A stretch of DNA of 64,000 bases from Mycobacterium sp. URHB0044. GTDB lineage: Bacteria; Actinomycetota; Actinomycetes; Mycobacteriales; Mycobacteriaceae. The notes under the pieces are model-generated. The model worked only from the letters and a program-made list of their open reading frames with translations. It did no database searches and was not told the DNA's origin. Below are positions 26,172 through 34,008 of this stretch, piece after piece. Location: assembly GCF_000620625.1 (NCBI RefSeq), contig NZ_JIAW01000006.1, positions 186,001 through 250,000 of the forward strand. The letters run 5' to 3'. How positions within the stretch are numbered: position 1 is the stretch's first letter; each line of letters opens with the position of its first letter. Position numbers and translations under genes: made by a program.

Positions 26172-27332
26172 CTAGTAAGACTTGGGCAGGCCGAGCGACG
26201 TCTGCGCGATGAAGTTGAGCACCATTTCCCTGCTGACCGGTGCGGTACGCATCAGGCGGGTGATGAACCACAACTCCGAGAGGCCGTACTCGTGCGACAA
26301 CCCGTTGCCGCCGTGGGTCTGGATGGCCTGGTCGAGCGCCTGCAGCGCGGCCTCGGATGCGGCGAACTTCGCGATGTTGGCTGCCTCAGCGGCCGACTGG
26401 CCGGCATCGAAGAGTTCGGCGCTGCGGATGGTGGCCAGCCGACCGAGTTCCACGGCGATGTGCGCCTCGGCCAGCGGATGAGCGATGCCCTGGTGCGCCC
26501 CGATCGGGGTCGACCACACCTGGCGCTGTTTGGCGTAATCCGCTGCCTTACCGATGGCATACCGCCCCACCCCGCTGCAGATGGCGCCAACCAGGATCCG
26601 CTCGGGGTTGAGGCCGGCGAACACCTGCCGCAGTCCATTGCCTGCGGTGCCGATCAACGCGTCGTCACCGACCTCGACGTCGTCGAGGAACACGGTGAAT
26701 TGGCTGTCCGGGGAGACGATCGACGTCTCGATCTTCTGGAATTGCAGCCCGGGACTATCGGTGGGGATCACGAACAGCGACAGGGCACTCTTCTCCGGCG
26801 TGGAGTGTTCGGCGTCCTTGGCCACCACGAGGAGGGCGTCGGCCTGATCGACGGCCGAGATGTAGTACTTCGACCCGGAGATCTTCCAGCCCGCGGCGGT
26901 GCGCCGTGCGGTGGTCGCGACGTTGTGACTGTTTGAGCCGGCGTCGGGTTCGGTAAGCCCGAAGGCCATCTTTCGGGACCCGTCGGCGATGTCGGGCAAC
27001 CATTCCCGCTTCATCTCTTCGGAGCCATGATGGACGAGGATGTTGCCGCAAATCGCCGGGGAGATGACCCAGATCAGCATGGGCATCCCGTTGGCGGCCA
27101 GTTCCTCGACGACGACGACGGCTTCGGCCATGCCGCCACCCCCGCCGCCGTACTCCTCCGGCAGGTGGACGCCGAGCAGTCCCGCGGCGCCCAGGTCCTT
27201 CCACAGCTCTTCGATGCCCTGGCCGCTGCGGCCACGTTCCAGGAAGTACTCGGGGCCATACCGTCCGACGATGCCCGAGACACTCTCCCGAATTGCCTTG
27301 TGTTCAGCCGAATCCTCGACGAGTCCTGACAT
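26172..27332 (-). CDS. acyl-CoA dehydrogenase (FadE type)
   Basis: A 386-residue acyl-CoA dehydrogenase. TEPDAGSNSHNV, HGGNGLSHEYGLSELWFITR and a C-terminal APVSREMVLNFIAQ are visible; the glutamate at about 369 in SREM aligns with the catalytic Glu of the other two paralogues. The APVSREM form instead of GxTNEI marks a separate branch. It starts three bases after the crotonase fusion. In ACAD10/11-type systems, dehydrogenases of this fold act on phosphorylated 4-hydroxyacyl-CoA, which is relevant because an APH kinase heads this operon. Confidence 0.92.
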   Translation of the reverse strand: MSGLVEDSAEHKAIRESVSGIVGRYGPEYFLERGRSGQGIEELWKDLGAAGLLGVHLPEEYGGGGGGMAEAVVVVEELAANGMPMLIWVISPAICGNILVHHGSEEMKREWLPDIADGSRKMAFGLTEPDAGSNSHNVATTARRTAAGWKISGSKYYISAVDQADALLVVAKDAEHSTPEKSALSLFVIPTDSPGLQFQKIETSIVSPDSQFTVFLDDVEVGDDALIGTAGNGLRQVFAGLNPERILVGAICSGVGRYAIGKAADYAKQRQVWSTPIGAHQGIAHPLAEAHIAVELGRLATIRSAELFDAGQSAAEAANIAKFAASEAALQALDQAIQTHGGNGLSHEYGLSELWFITRLMRTAPVSREMVLNFIAQTSLGLPKSY

Positions 27333-27335
27333 CTT

Positions 27336-28544
27336 CTACCTTCCTTCGAACTGGGGGCGGCGCTTCGCGGCGAAGCTGGCGATGGCGTTGGCGGCGTCGA
27401 CGGTGGCGCCGGTGGCCTTGACGCCCTCGGTCTCGGCCAACAATTGCCGAGATAGATCGTTGTCCCAGGTGTCGCGCAGCAGTGTCCGCATACGGCCGAA
27501 TGCGCGAGTGGGACCCTGCGCCAGGGAACCGGCCAACGCCGCAGCGCGCTGTCGGAGCTCCGCGGCGGGCACGATCTCGCTGACCATGCCCCAGTCAAGC
27601 GCCTGTTCGGCGGTGATGGGCAGGTTCTGCAGGTACGCCCGCGCGGCACGGGCCGGTCCGATGAGGCGAGGCAGGTGCCAGGTGCCGCCGCCGTCGCCCG
27701 AGAGCCCGATGCCTGCGAAGGCGGTGACGAACTGGGTACCTTCGGCGGCCAACACGATGTCGGCGGCGTACACGTACCCCAGTCCCCCGCCGGCCACCGA
27801 TCCGTGGGCGGCGGTGACGATGGGTGCATCGATGCGGCTGAAGATCCGGAAGGCCTCGTGGAACGGTGTCGTCATGCGAGAGAAGAGGTTTCCGAACTCT
27901 TCTGGCGGAGACTCCCGGAAGTAGCCGATGTCACCGCCGACGGTCAGGCTCGGCCCGTTGCCGCGGATCAGGACTGCTCGCACGGACGGGTCGTCGGCGA
28001 TCCTGCGTGCGGCGACCAGTGTCTCTTGCGCCATTCGCATGTCGATGGCGTTGCGTACCTCCGGCCTGTCGAGGCAGATGGTCGCGACGCCGTCGGTCAC
28101 CGAGTAGTCGATGGTCTCGAAAGGGGCGTCGTCGCCAAGTGCGTCGATCCAGGCGGAGGTGTCGGTGAGCTGGCGCAACGAGGTGATGCGCCCGTCCCGA
28201 TCGAACCGCAGCACGTGGGTGAATTCCGCGTCGAGTGTCCGTCCCGAACGGCGGGCAACTCCTCGGTAGTGCCCCGTCACCAGGAGGTCGCCGTCGTCGA
28301 GGACCCGCAGCTCATCGGGTTGTGCCTCCACCTTGAAGTGCTTGCCGATCTTCCACCACAGGTTGCGCTGCATGGCCTCGGCACCTCGGTGCTCACCGCC
28401 CATGCCCAACGGAAGGCCTTCGGCGGCATGGCCGATGAAGTCCTCGCTCAGCAGCGCGTTGATCGCATCCCGATCGCCTCGTGCCAGTGCGCGGTAGAGC
28501 GCCTGGGCGGTGGTGACTGTGCTAGTGCCGGTTTCGATGCTCAT
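27336..28544 (-). CDS. fusion protein: NTF2/SnoaL-like domain + crotonase (enoyl-CoA hydratase/isomerase)
   Basis: A 402-residue protein with two domains. Residues about 1-135 form an NTF2/SnoaL-like cone (TAQALYRALARGDRDAINAL, FIGHAAEG, FTHVLRFDRDGRITSLRQ). Residues about 145-402 form a crotonase (TICLDRPEVRNAIDM, NGPSLTVGGDIGYF, GSVAGGGLGYVYAADIVLAA). The two glutamates of classical enoyl-CoA hydratases are absent; instead GLSGDGGGTWHLPRLIG carries the Asp arrangement of PaaG-like isomerases. An isomerase or other crotonase reaction is therefore likelier than simple hydration. I found no frameshift or internal start that would split it. It is flanked by MaoC and an acyl-CoA dehydrogenase. 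Confidence 0.88.
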   Translation of the reverse strand: MSIETGTSTVTTAQALYRALARGDRDAINALLSEDFIGHAAEGLPLGMGGEHRGAEAMQRNLWWKIGKHFKVEAQPDELRVLDDGDLLVTGHYRGVARRSGRTLDAEFTHVLRFDRDGRITSLRQLTDTSAWIDALGDDAPFETIDYSVTDGVATICLDRPEVRNAIDMRMAQETLVAARRIADDPSVRAVLIRGNGPSLTVGGDIGYFRESPPEEFGNLFSRMTTPFHEAFRIFSRIDAPIVTAAHGSVAGGGLGYVYAADIVLAAEGTQFVTAFAGIGLSGDGGGTWHLPRLIGPARAARAYLQNLPITAEQALDWGMVSEIVPAAELRQRAAALAGSLAQGPTRAFGRMRTLLRDTWDNDLSRQLLAETEGVKATGATVDAANAIASFAAKRRPQFEGR

Positions 28545-28545
28545 G

Positions 28546-29025
28546 TCAGGCCACGTACCTGACGATCGACTCGACGACGGCTGCCGGCTTGGTCGACCCC
28601 TCGACTTCGATGGTCGTCGTCAGCGTCGCCTGTACTCCCCCGCTGACGTCTGCCACGGAGGTGAGCTTCGACGCGGCGCGCACGCGCGAGCCCGTCGGCA
28701 CCGGCGTGATGAACCGAACCTTGTTGAAGCCGTAGTTGATTGCCATCGCGACGCCGTCAACGCGATAGAGGTCGTGCAGGAAGCGTGGCAGCAACGACAG
28801 CGTCAGCAATCCGTGCGCGATCGTGCCCCCGTACGGGCCGCTCGCCGCGCGCTCCGGGTCCACGTGAATCCACTGGTAGTCGTCCGTCGCCTCGGCGAAC
28901 TGGTCGACGCGCGCCTGGTCGACCACCAGCCAGTCGGTGGGACCGAGCTCCGCGCCCTCGGCGGCGGTGAGCTCGGCCAGTCCTGCGAACACCGTCACCT
29001 GCTCGTTGTCACTCTGGGTAGTCAT
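28546..29025 (-). CDS. MaoC-family (R)-specific enoyl-CoA hydratase
   Basis: Hot-dog-fold hydratase of 159 residues. ATDDYQWIHVDPERA supplies the catalytic Asp (about 49) and His (54), followed by the GGTIAHGLLTLSLLP helix typical of the family. It adds water to 2-enoyl-CoA to give the (3R)-hydroxy product, which suits the MFE-2-like SDR at 18395. It is separated by ten bases from the CrtC/AttH-like gene and one base from the fusion gene, within a tight operon. Confidence 0.9.
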   Translation of the reverse strand: MTTQSDNEQVTVFAGLAELTAAEGAELGPTDWLVVDQARVDQFAEATDDYQWIHVDPERAASGPYGGTIAHGLLTLSLLPRFLHDLYRVDGVAMAINYGFNKVRFITPVPTGSRVRAASKLTSVADVSGGVQATLTTTIEVEGSTKPAAVVESIVRYVA

Positions 29026-29035
29026 CGTCTTCTCC

Positions 29036-30013
29036 TCACACCCTCATCCCGACCAGTTGGCCGTCGTGAACTTGATCCAGGTACTCCGACATGCCGTGCA
29101 GGGTGGTGCCGTCCTCGGCGGTCCACTCCGTCGCTGCCTCCGCGATCCTTGTTGCGTTGAGCCCGCCGTCGTCGTCGGCACGACGGTGGCGCAGCGGAAC
29201 GACGGCGTCCACGTCGCCGCGGAACACCCATCGGCGCCTTGCAGCGGTGAGCACCACGGTCACCGACCGTGGTTGGGATTCGTCATCCCGCTCGGTCGAG
29301 ACCTCGACGTCGTCGCAGACGTGTAAATCCGTTCCGTCCCAGACGAATCCACCCGAGCGGTCGGCGCCGTCTGCCGCACCGAAATACGCCCCCATGAATC
29401 CGAGTCCGTGGGCGGAGCCGTGCACCCATCGATAGAAGTGCGGTGCCTGCCAGGATCGGGGACCCCAGGAGTGGTCGCGCAGGCCGAAGCCCGTGAGGTC
29501 ATTCGTCGTGTCGCCAAGGGTTAGTGAGCCGTTGACCGTCATCAGTTGTTCGTAGTGATTCGGCGCGAAGGACTCGCCGTCGCCGTCGAAGGTTTCGGCG
29601 TACGGGGGCGCGGCGGCGCGGAGATCGAGGCTGACGGTGCATCCGGTGCGTGGCGTGCTCGCCAACGCCGCCTTGGGGTCTCGAAGCGCCGCCGGGTCGG
29701 ACAGCAGGTTGACGGTGCCAGCGAAGGTCACGCGCACGTGTTGGAACGGTTCGACCACTTCGACCGTCAGCCCGGCACCATAAAAAGAGTCGTCGGCGTC
29801 GACGTCCGGCCGCGCGAACCCGAACGCGACGGAGCCGTCGGGAAGATACAGGCACACGGTGCGTTCGCCACGTCCTTCGTTGGGGCGCTTCGCGAGCCGC
29901 AGGAACCCGCCAAGACCCGCTTTTGCGTCGTGGAAGTGGAAGTACATGGACTCGTTGAAGTTCGGTTCGGGACCGACGGGATGGACGTAATCGTCTGTTG
30001 CCGAGAGGTTCAC
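29036..30013 (-). CDS. CrtC/AttH-like beta-barrel protein (hydroxyneurosporene-synthase-like), function unknown
   Basis: A 325-residue protein. FGLRDHSWGPRSWQAPHFYR is a strong match to the signature of carotenoid 1,2-hydratase (CrtC) / AttH-like two-lobe lipocalin folds. The rest (FNESMYFHFHDAKAGLGGF, DGSVAFGFARPDVDADDSFY) matches uncharacterised actinobacterial relatives found in acyl-CoA clusters, probably those labelled DUF7064/DUF7065; this label is from memory. The GTG at 30013 makes a GTGA overlap with the kinase stop. A hydration, cyclisation or lipid-binding role is possible but not shown. Confidence 0.7.
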   Translation of the reverse strand: MNLSATDDYVHPVGPEPNFNESMYFHFHDAKAGLGGFLRLAKRPNEGRGERTVCLYLPDGSVAFGFARPDVDADDSFYGAGLTVEVVEPFQHVRVTFAGTVNLLSDPAALRDPKAALASTPRTGCTVSLDLRAAAPPYAETFDGDGESFAPNHYEQLMTVNGSLTLGDTTNDLTGFGLRDHSWGPRSWQAPHFYRWVHGSAHGLGFMGAYFGAADGADRSGGFVWDGTDLHVCDDVEVSTERDDESQPRSVTVVLTAARRRWVFRGDVDAVVPLRHRRADDDGGLNATRIAEAATEWTAEDGTTLHGMSEYLDQVHDGQLVGMRV

Positions 30014-31071
30014 GTCGCCGCCTGGAGATCTGCTGCAGCGGTGGCCAATAACGTCGCGATCGAGAGGTCGAGACGATCCAGATCCAACTGTCCGTGCACG
30101 CCCAGCGCGCCTGACCGGCGCCGAGCGGCCACGCCCTGCAGGAGGGTCGCCGCTCGCCATTGCGAGAACCCACGGTAGTAGGTGATCCGATCTACGTTGA
30201 ATCCCGTTATGCGGCAGTACTCGTCGATCATTTGCTGCCTGTCGGGGAAGCCGCCGGCGCGTGTCGGGCTCGGCATCGAGATCGCGTCCTCCTCCGGCTG
30301 CCGCCAGTCGTCGAGCAGCCAGGCGAGGTCGGCGAGGGGGTCACCCAGCGCGCACAGTTCCCAGTCGAGGACGGCCGAAATGCGCGCCTCGTGCACCAGC
30401 AGGTTCGAGAGCCGGAAGTCGCCGTGCATGATGACCGGCGGCGGGGACACCGGCAGAGCCGCGCCAAGGCGAGCCCGCACGTCGTGCCAGATGAGGTCGT
30501 GATCGGTGCCCAGACCGACCCCGTCCCAGGTAGTCGACAGCCGTCGGATCTGGCGCTCCAGATAGGGAACACGCGACGGTCGGCCGAGATCGGCGAGACC
30601 CACGGACTCGGGGTCGAGCGCATGCAGATGGGCGAGGGTGCGGATGACTTGCACGCCCAGCTCGTGCCGCTGAGCCGGAGTCAGCGCAGCGGCATCGAGC
30701 TCGCTTTCCATGGCCGAGCCGGGCATCCGCTCCATCACGAAGAACCCTGCACCCGAGGGAGCCGTACCGGTACCGATGACCCGCGGAACCGGAACGCCAC
30801 TGTCGGCAAGTCGCGACACGATGTGCGCCTCGCGCGTCACGTCGTGGGCGGACTGCGAGTGGTTTCCCGGTGGCGGCTCGCGCAGCACCCACTCTCGGCC
30901 ATCGGAGCCGCTGACGATCGTGGTGATGTTGGACTGCCCGAAGCCCACACGGGCAATGGTGAGGTCACCTGTCACCGGCTCACCGTGGGCCTGCAGCCAG
31001 GCCGATACCGCGCTCGGGTCATCGCACATCAAGCCCGATGGTCCCGCATCCTGCGGACTCTTGACCGACAC
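30010..31071 (-). CDS. APH-type phosphotransferase (ACAD10-kinase-like)
   Basis: Aminoglycoside-phosphotransferase-fold kinase of 353 residues. Catalytic loop HGDFRLSNLL and metal-binding VLDWELCALGDPLADLAWLL are intact, and the N-lobe has EWVLREPPPG. In catabolic clusters this family phosphorylates hydroxyacyl-CoA (LvaA in levulinate breakdown, ACAD10/11 in animals) rather than antibiotics. It heads the operon that includes an acyl-CoA dehydrogenase. The start is ATG 31071 (MSVKSPQDAG); ATG at residue 15 is possible. Operator copy 7 lies 37 bp upstream. Confidence 0.87.
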   Translation of the reverse strand: MSVKSPQDAGPSGLMCDDPSAVSAWLQAHGEPVTGDLTIARVGFGQSNITTIVSGSDGREWVLREPPPGNHSQSAHDVTREAHIVSRLADSGVPVPRVIGTGTAPSGAGFFVMERMPGSAMESELDAAALTPAQRHELGVQVIRTLAHLHALDPESVGLADLGRPSRVPYLERQIRRLSTTWDGVGLGTDHDLIWHDVRARLGAALPVSPPPVIMHGDFRLSNLLVHEARISAVLDWELCALGDPLADLAWLLDDWRQPEEDAISMPSPTRAGGFPDRQQMIDEYCRITGFNVDRITYYRGFSQWRAATLLQGVAARRRSGALGVHGQLDLDRLDLSIATLLATAAADLQAAT

Positions 31072-31108
31072 TGCTCACCTCCAACGAACTCCAGCGTGGA
31101 ACGCGGTA

Positions 31109-31124
31109 TTTAATCTAGATTAGA
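31109..31124. promoter_or_regulatory. operator copy 7, kinase operon side
   Basis: TTTAATCTAGATTAGA, the most symmetrical copy: the inner 12 bases TAATCTAGATTA are a perfect palindrome. It shares a 161-bp divergent region with copy 8. Confidence 0.8.
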
Positions 31125-31175
31125 CTATCGGGACCAGCCGTCAAAGCGCCGGCGGACGCAACGGAGTAGATTTTT

Positions 31176-31191
31176 TCTATCACCTGTTAAA
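31176..31191. promoter_or_regulatory. operator copy 8, LLM oxidoreductase side
   Basis: TCTATCACCTGTTAAA. The right half runs into TAAATT (31188-31193), a -10-like hexamer about 40 bp before the plus-strand ATG at 31233. Confidence 0.7.
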
Positions 31192-31232
31192 TTCGCGGCC
31201 ATAAGGCTTCATTCCGCACACCGGAGCGTCAC

Positions 31233-32285
31233 ATGAAACTCGGCATGCCGATCACCTACGCCGGCGACTTCCGTGAGACGATCGCCAACCTGCGAGACTT
31301 CGAGGCAGTCGGACTCGACCGCGTCATGGTCCCCGAGGCCTATGGATTCGATGCCGTGACACAACTCGGCTATGCCGCCGCGGTGACCGAACGCGTCGAA
31401 CTGGCATTCGGCATCCTGCCGATGTACTCGCGCACTCCCACGAACTTGGCGATGACCGCCGCAGGCCTCGACTACATCAGCGGAGGACGCTGCGTCCTCG
31501 GCCTCGGCGCGTCGGGCCCCCAGGTGATCGAGGGCTTCCATGGGGTGAAGTACGACGCTCCACTGCAGCGCGCCCGCGAGCACGTGGAGATCTGTCGAAC
31601 GATCTGGCGCCGCGACAAGAGCGAGTTCCACGGCAAGCACTACCAACTCCCGCTATCGGAGGAAGCCGGAGGCGGCGGTCTTGGCAAGCCGCTGCGGATC
31701 ATGAACAAGCCACTCCGGGAGCGAATCCCGATGCTGCTCGCAGCGACCGGACCGAAGAACGTCGCGTTGGCCGCCGAGGTTTTCGACGAATGGCAGCCGT
31801 TTCTGTTCCACCCCGAACTGGCGGCATCCGCCTTCGGCCCAGCGCTAGCCGCAGGACGGGCCAACCGCGACCCGGCCCTTGGCGCGCTTGGCATTGCCGT
31901 GCAGACGTTTCTGTTGGTCACCGACCATCCCGACACCGAGGCCGCAGCACTCGATCACGTGCGCAATCACGTCGCCCTCTATGTCGGTGGGATGGGCGCC
32001 AAGGGTAGGAACTTCTACAACTCGCTGTTCGCCCGCTACGGCTACGCGCACGAGGCGGAGTCCATCCAACAGCTGTACCTCACCGGAAAGAAGCAGGAGG
32101 CTGCTGCCGTCGTCCCCGACGACTTCGTTCGGTCCATTGCCCTCATCGGTTCGATCGAACGCATCGGGGAGCGGGTACATGCCTACCGGTCGGCTGGAGT
32201 CAGCTGCCTGGTTGCGGAACCTCTGGCACCGTCGCACGCCGAACGGGTGAAGCACGTCGCCCAACTCAAGGCGCTTACCGGGTGA
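31233..32285 (+). CDS. LLM-class (F420-dependent type) oxidoreductase
   Basis: Luciferase-like TIM-barrel oxidoreductase, 350 residues. MKLGMPITYAGDF, a GLDRVMVPEAYGFDAVTQLG segment, then GRCVLGLGASGPQVIEGFHG and IPMLLAATGPKNVALAAE match the family that uses deazaflavin F420 in mycobacteria. It is single and plus-strand, controlled from the divergent two-operator region. Its stop is nine bases from the convergent end of a ligase gene. A hydride-transfer step on a ketone or enone is likely; the substrate is unknown. Confidence 0.88.
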   Translation: MKLGMPITYAGDFRETIANLRDFEAVGLDRVMVPEAYGFDAVTQLGYAAAVTERVELAFGILPMYSRTPTNLAMTAAGLDYISGGRCVLGLGASGPQVIEGFHGVKYDAPLQRAREHVEICRTIWRRDKSEFHGKHYQLPLSEEAGGGGLGKPLRIMNKPLRERIPMLLAATGPKNVALAAEVFDEWQPFLFHPELAASAFGPALAAGRANRDPALGALGIAVQTFLLVTDHPDTEAAALDHVRNHVALYVGGMGAKGRNFYNSLFARYGYAHEAESIQQLYLTGKKQEAAAVVPDDFVRSIALIGSIERIGERVHAYRSAGVSCLVAEPLAPSHAERVKHVAQLKALTG

Positions 32286-32294
32286 CGGAGCGAC

Positions 32295-34004
32295 TCAGAG
32301 AGCTAAAGCCGAGGCGAGCTTGAACTTCTGCACCTTGCCCGTCGGTGTCTTCGGCAGATCGTCGGCGTCGACGAACACCACCCGCTTGGGCACCTTGAAC
32401 TTGGCCAAGTTCTCCCGGCAGATCGTCAACACCTGTTCTTCGGTCATGACGGCATCGGGCGCGAGAACGATGATGACACAGCCGATCTCGCCCCAGCGAT
32501 CGTCGACCAGCCCGACGGCGAACACCTGGCTGATGTCGTCGTGACGGGCGAGTAGGTCTTCGATCTCCTTGGGCATCACCAGCTCGCCGCCGCTCTTGTA
32601 GAGCTCCTTGCTGCGCCCGGTCACCTGCAGGTAGCCGTCCGAACGCACGACACCCAGATCTCCGGAATGTAGCCAGCCACCGCGCAGCGCCGCCGCGGTC
32701 TGCTCGGGTTGGTTCCAGAAGCCCTGCATGAGGGTCGGACCGGACGACACCAGCTCCCCTTCCCGGTCCGCGCCGACGTCTGCGCCGGTGCTGGGATCGA
32801 CGCTCTTGTAGAGGACGAGCTCATCGGTACCCGGAACCGAAGCGGCAGCTGCCATTTTCGGCCTGCCCACCGTTTCGGTGGTCAGGTGCAGCGGATCCTC
32901 GGGCCGAGTCAGTGTCATCGCGCCGCCACACTCGGTCATGCCGTACCCGGTGACGATCTCGTGCACACCGAAGTCTTCCGCGACCTGCGTCCAGAGCCAG
33001 ATGGGCGCCGGGGCGGAGCCGCACAGTATCGCCTTCAGGGAGCTGAGGTCGTATTTCAATCGAACCGGGCTTTCCACCATCGCGACCGCCATGGTGGGGA
33101 CGCAGAGGATGTCCGAAGCGTGGTGGCGTTCGATGCCCGCGAAGTATCGGTCGGCTTTGAACCCGGTGATCGGGACGATTGCGCCGCCCACGTACAACAC
33201 CGACAGCAGCCCTTCGACGTAGCCGAACATGTGGTAACTGGGCAGCGAGAACAAGATTCGGCGACCGTCCTCGAACGCACGGGTCAACGCGGACGCGTAG
33301 GCGGTCCGCAGCACGGCGTCGTGGGAGGTGGTGACGCCCTTCGGCGTTCCGGTTGTTCCGCTGGTGTAGAGGATGTCGGCGGGCGCATGGGGGTCGACGA
33401 CGATGTCACTGAAGTCAATGCCGGATCCCAACTCGAGGAGACTTCGGACCGAGTGGACCCCGGGGCGGCATGGGCCGTTTGTCTCCAGGAGGACCACGTG
33501 CCGCAGCGCGGGCAGCGGGTCCTCGAGGGTCTGCCGGTCTGCGTATCCGGCGGCATCCCATCCGGGAGCGATGACGTCGAGCATCGACGGATAGTCCAGG
33601 CCGGCGAATCCGGTCATCATCACCAAGACGCGGCAGCCGGAATCGGCCAAGACGTAGGCGAGTTCGTCCTGTTTGTAGAGGAAGTTGAAGGGTACGGCGA
33701 TGGCCCCGACTCGCGAAATGGCGAACTTGATCGGCACCCACTCCGGGTAGTTGGCCATCACCACACCCACCCGGTCGCCGGGACGCACGCCGAGCTCGAC
33801 CAATCCGGCTGCCAGACAGCGGGATTGCTCGACGACGTCGTCGTAGGTGAGCGTCACGTCGTCGCAGAGGACCAACGGCCGGCTGCCGAAGCTTGCTGCT
33901 GATTCGTCTAGTCGTCCGTGCAGTGTGGTCGGCGTCCATGTCGGGAAGGCGGCCCGCAGCGCGGCACGCCTGGCGTCGATGTCCGGCATTGCGGTCGTCG
34001 TCAT
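32295..34004 (-). CDS. AMP-forming acyl-CoA synthetase (FadD type)
   Basis: A 569-residue adenylating ligase. A3 motif LYTSGTTGTPKG, A5 GYGMTECGG, A7/A8 SGDLGVVRSDGYLQVTGR, and the C-terminal lysine in TPTGKVQKFKL are all present. It lies four bases after the upstream ligase gene, giving a two-ligase operon under operator copy 9. Two ligases side by side suggest either two entry points (side chain and ring-derived acids) or different chain-length preferences. Confidence 0.92.
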   Translation of the reverse strand: MTTTAMPDIDARRAALRAAFPTWTPTTLHGRLDESAASFGSRPLVLCDDVTLTYDDVVEQSRCLAAGLVELGVRPGDRVGVVMANYPEWVPIKFAISRVGAIAVPFNFLYKQDELAYVLADSGCRVLVMMTGFAGLDYPSMLDVIAPGWDAAGYADRQTLEDPLPALRHVVLLETNGPCRPGVHSVRSLLELGSGIDFSDIVVDPHAPADILYTSGTTGTPKGVTTSHDAVLRTAYASALTRAFEDGRRILFSLPSYHMFGYVEGLLSVLYVGGAIVPITGFKADRYFAGIERHHASDILCVPTMAVAMVESPVRLKYDLSSLKAILCGSAPAPIWLWTQVAEDFGVHEIVTGYGMTECGGAMTLTRPEDPLHLTTETVGRPKMAAAASVPGTDELVLYKSVDPSTGADVGADREGELVSSGPTLMQGFWNQPEQTAAALRGGWLHSGDLGVVRSDGYLQVTGRSKELYKSGGELVMPKEIEDLLARHDDISQVFAVGLVDDRWGEIGCVIIVLAPDAVMTEEQVLTICRENLAKFKVPKRVVFVDADDLPKTPTGKVQKFKLASALAL

Positions 34005-34008
34005 CGGT

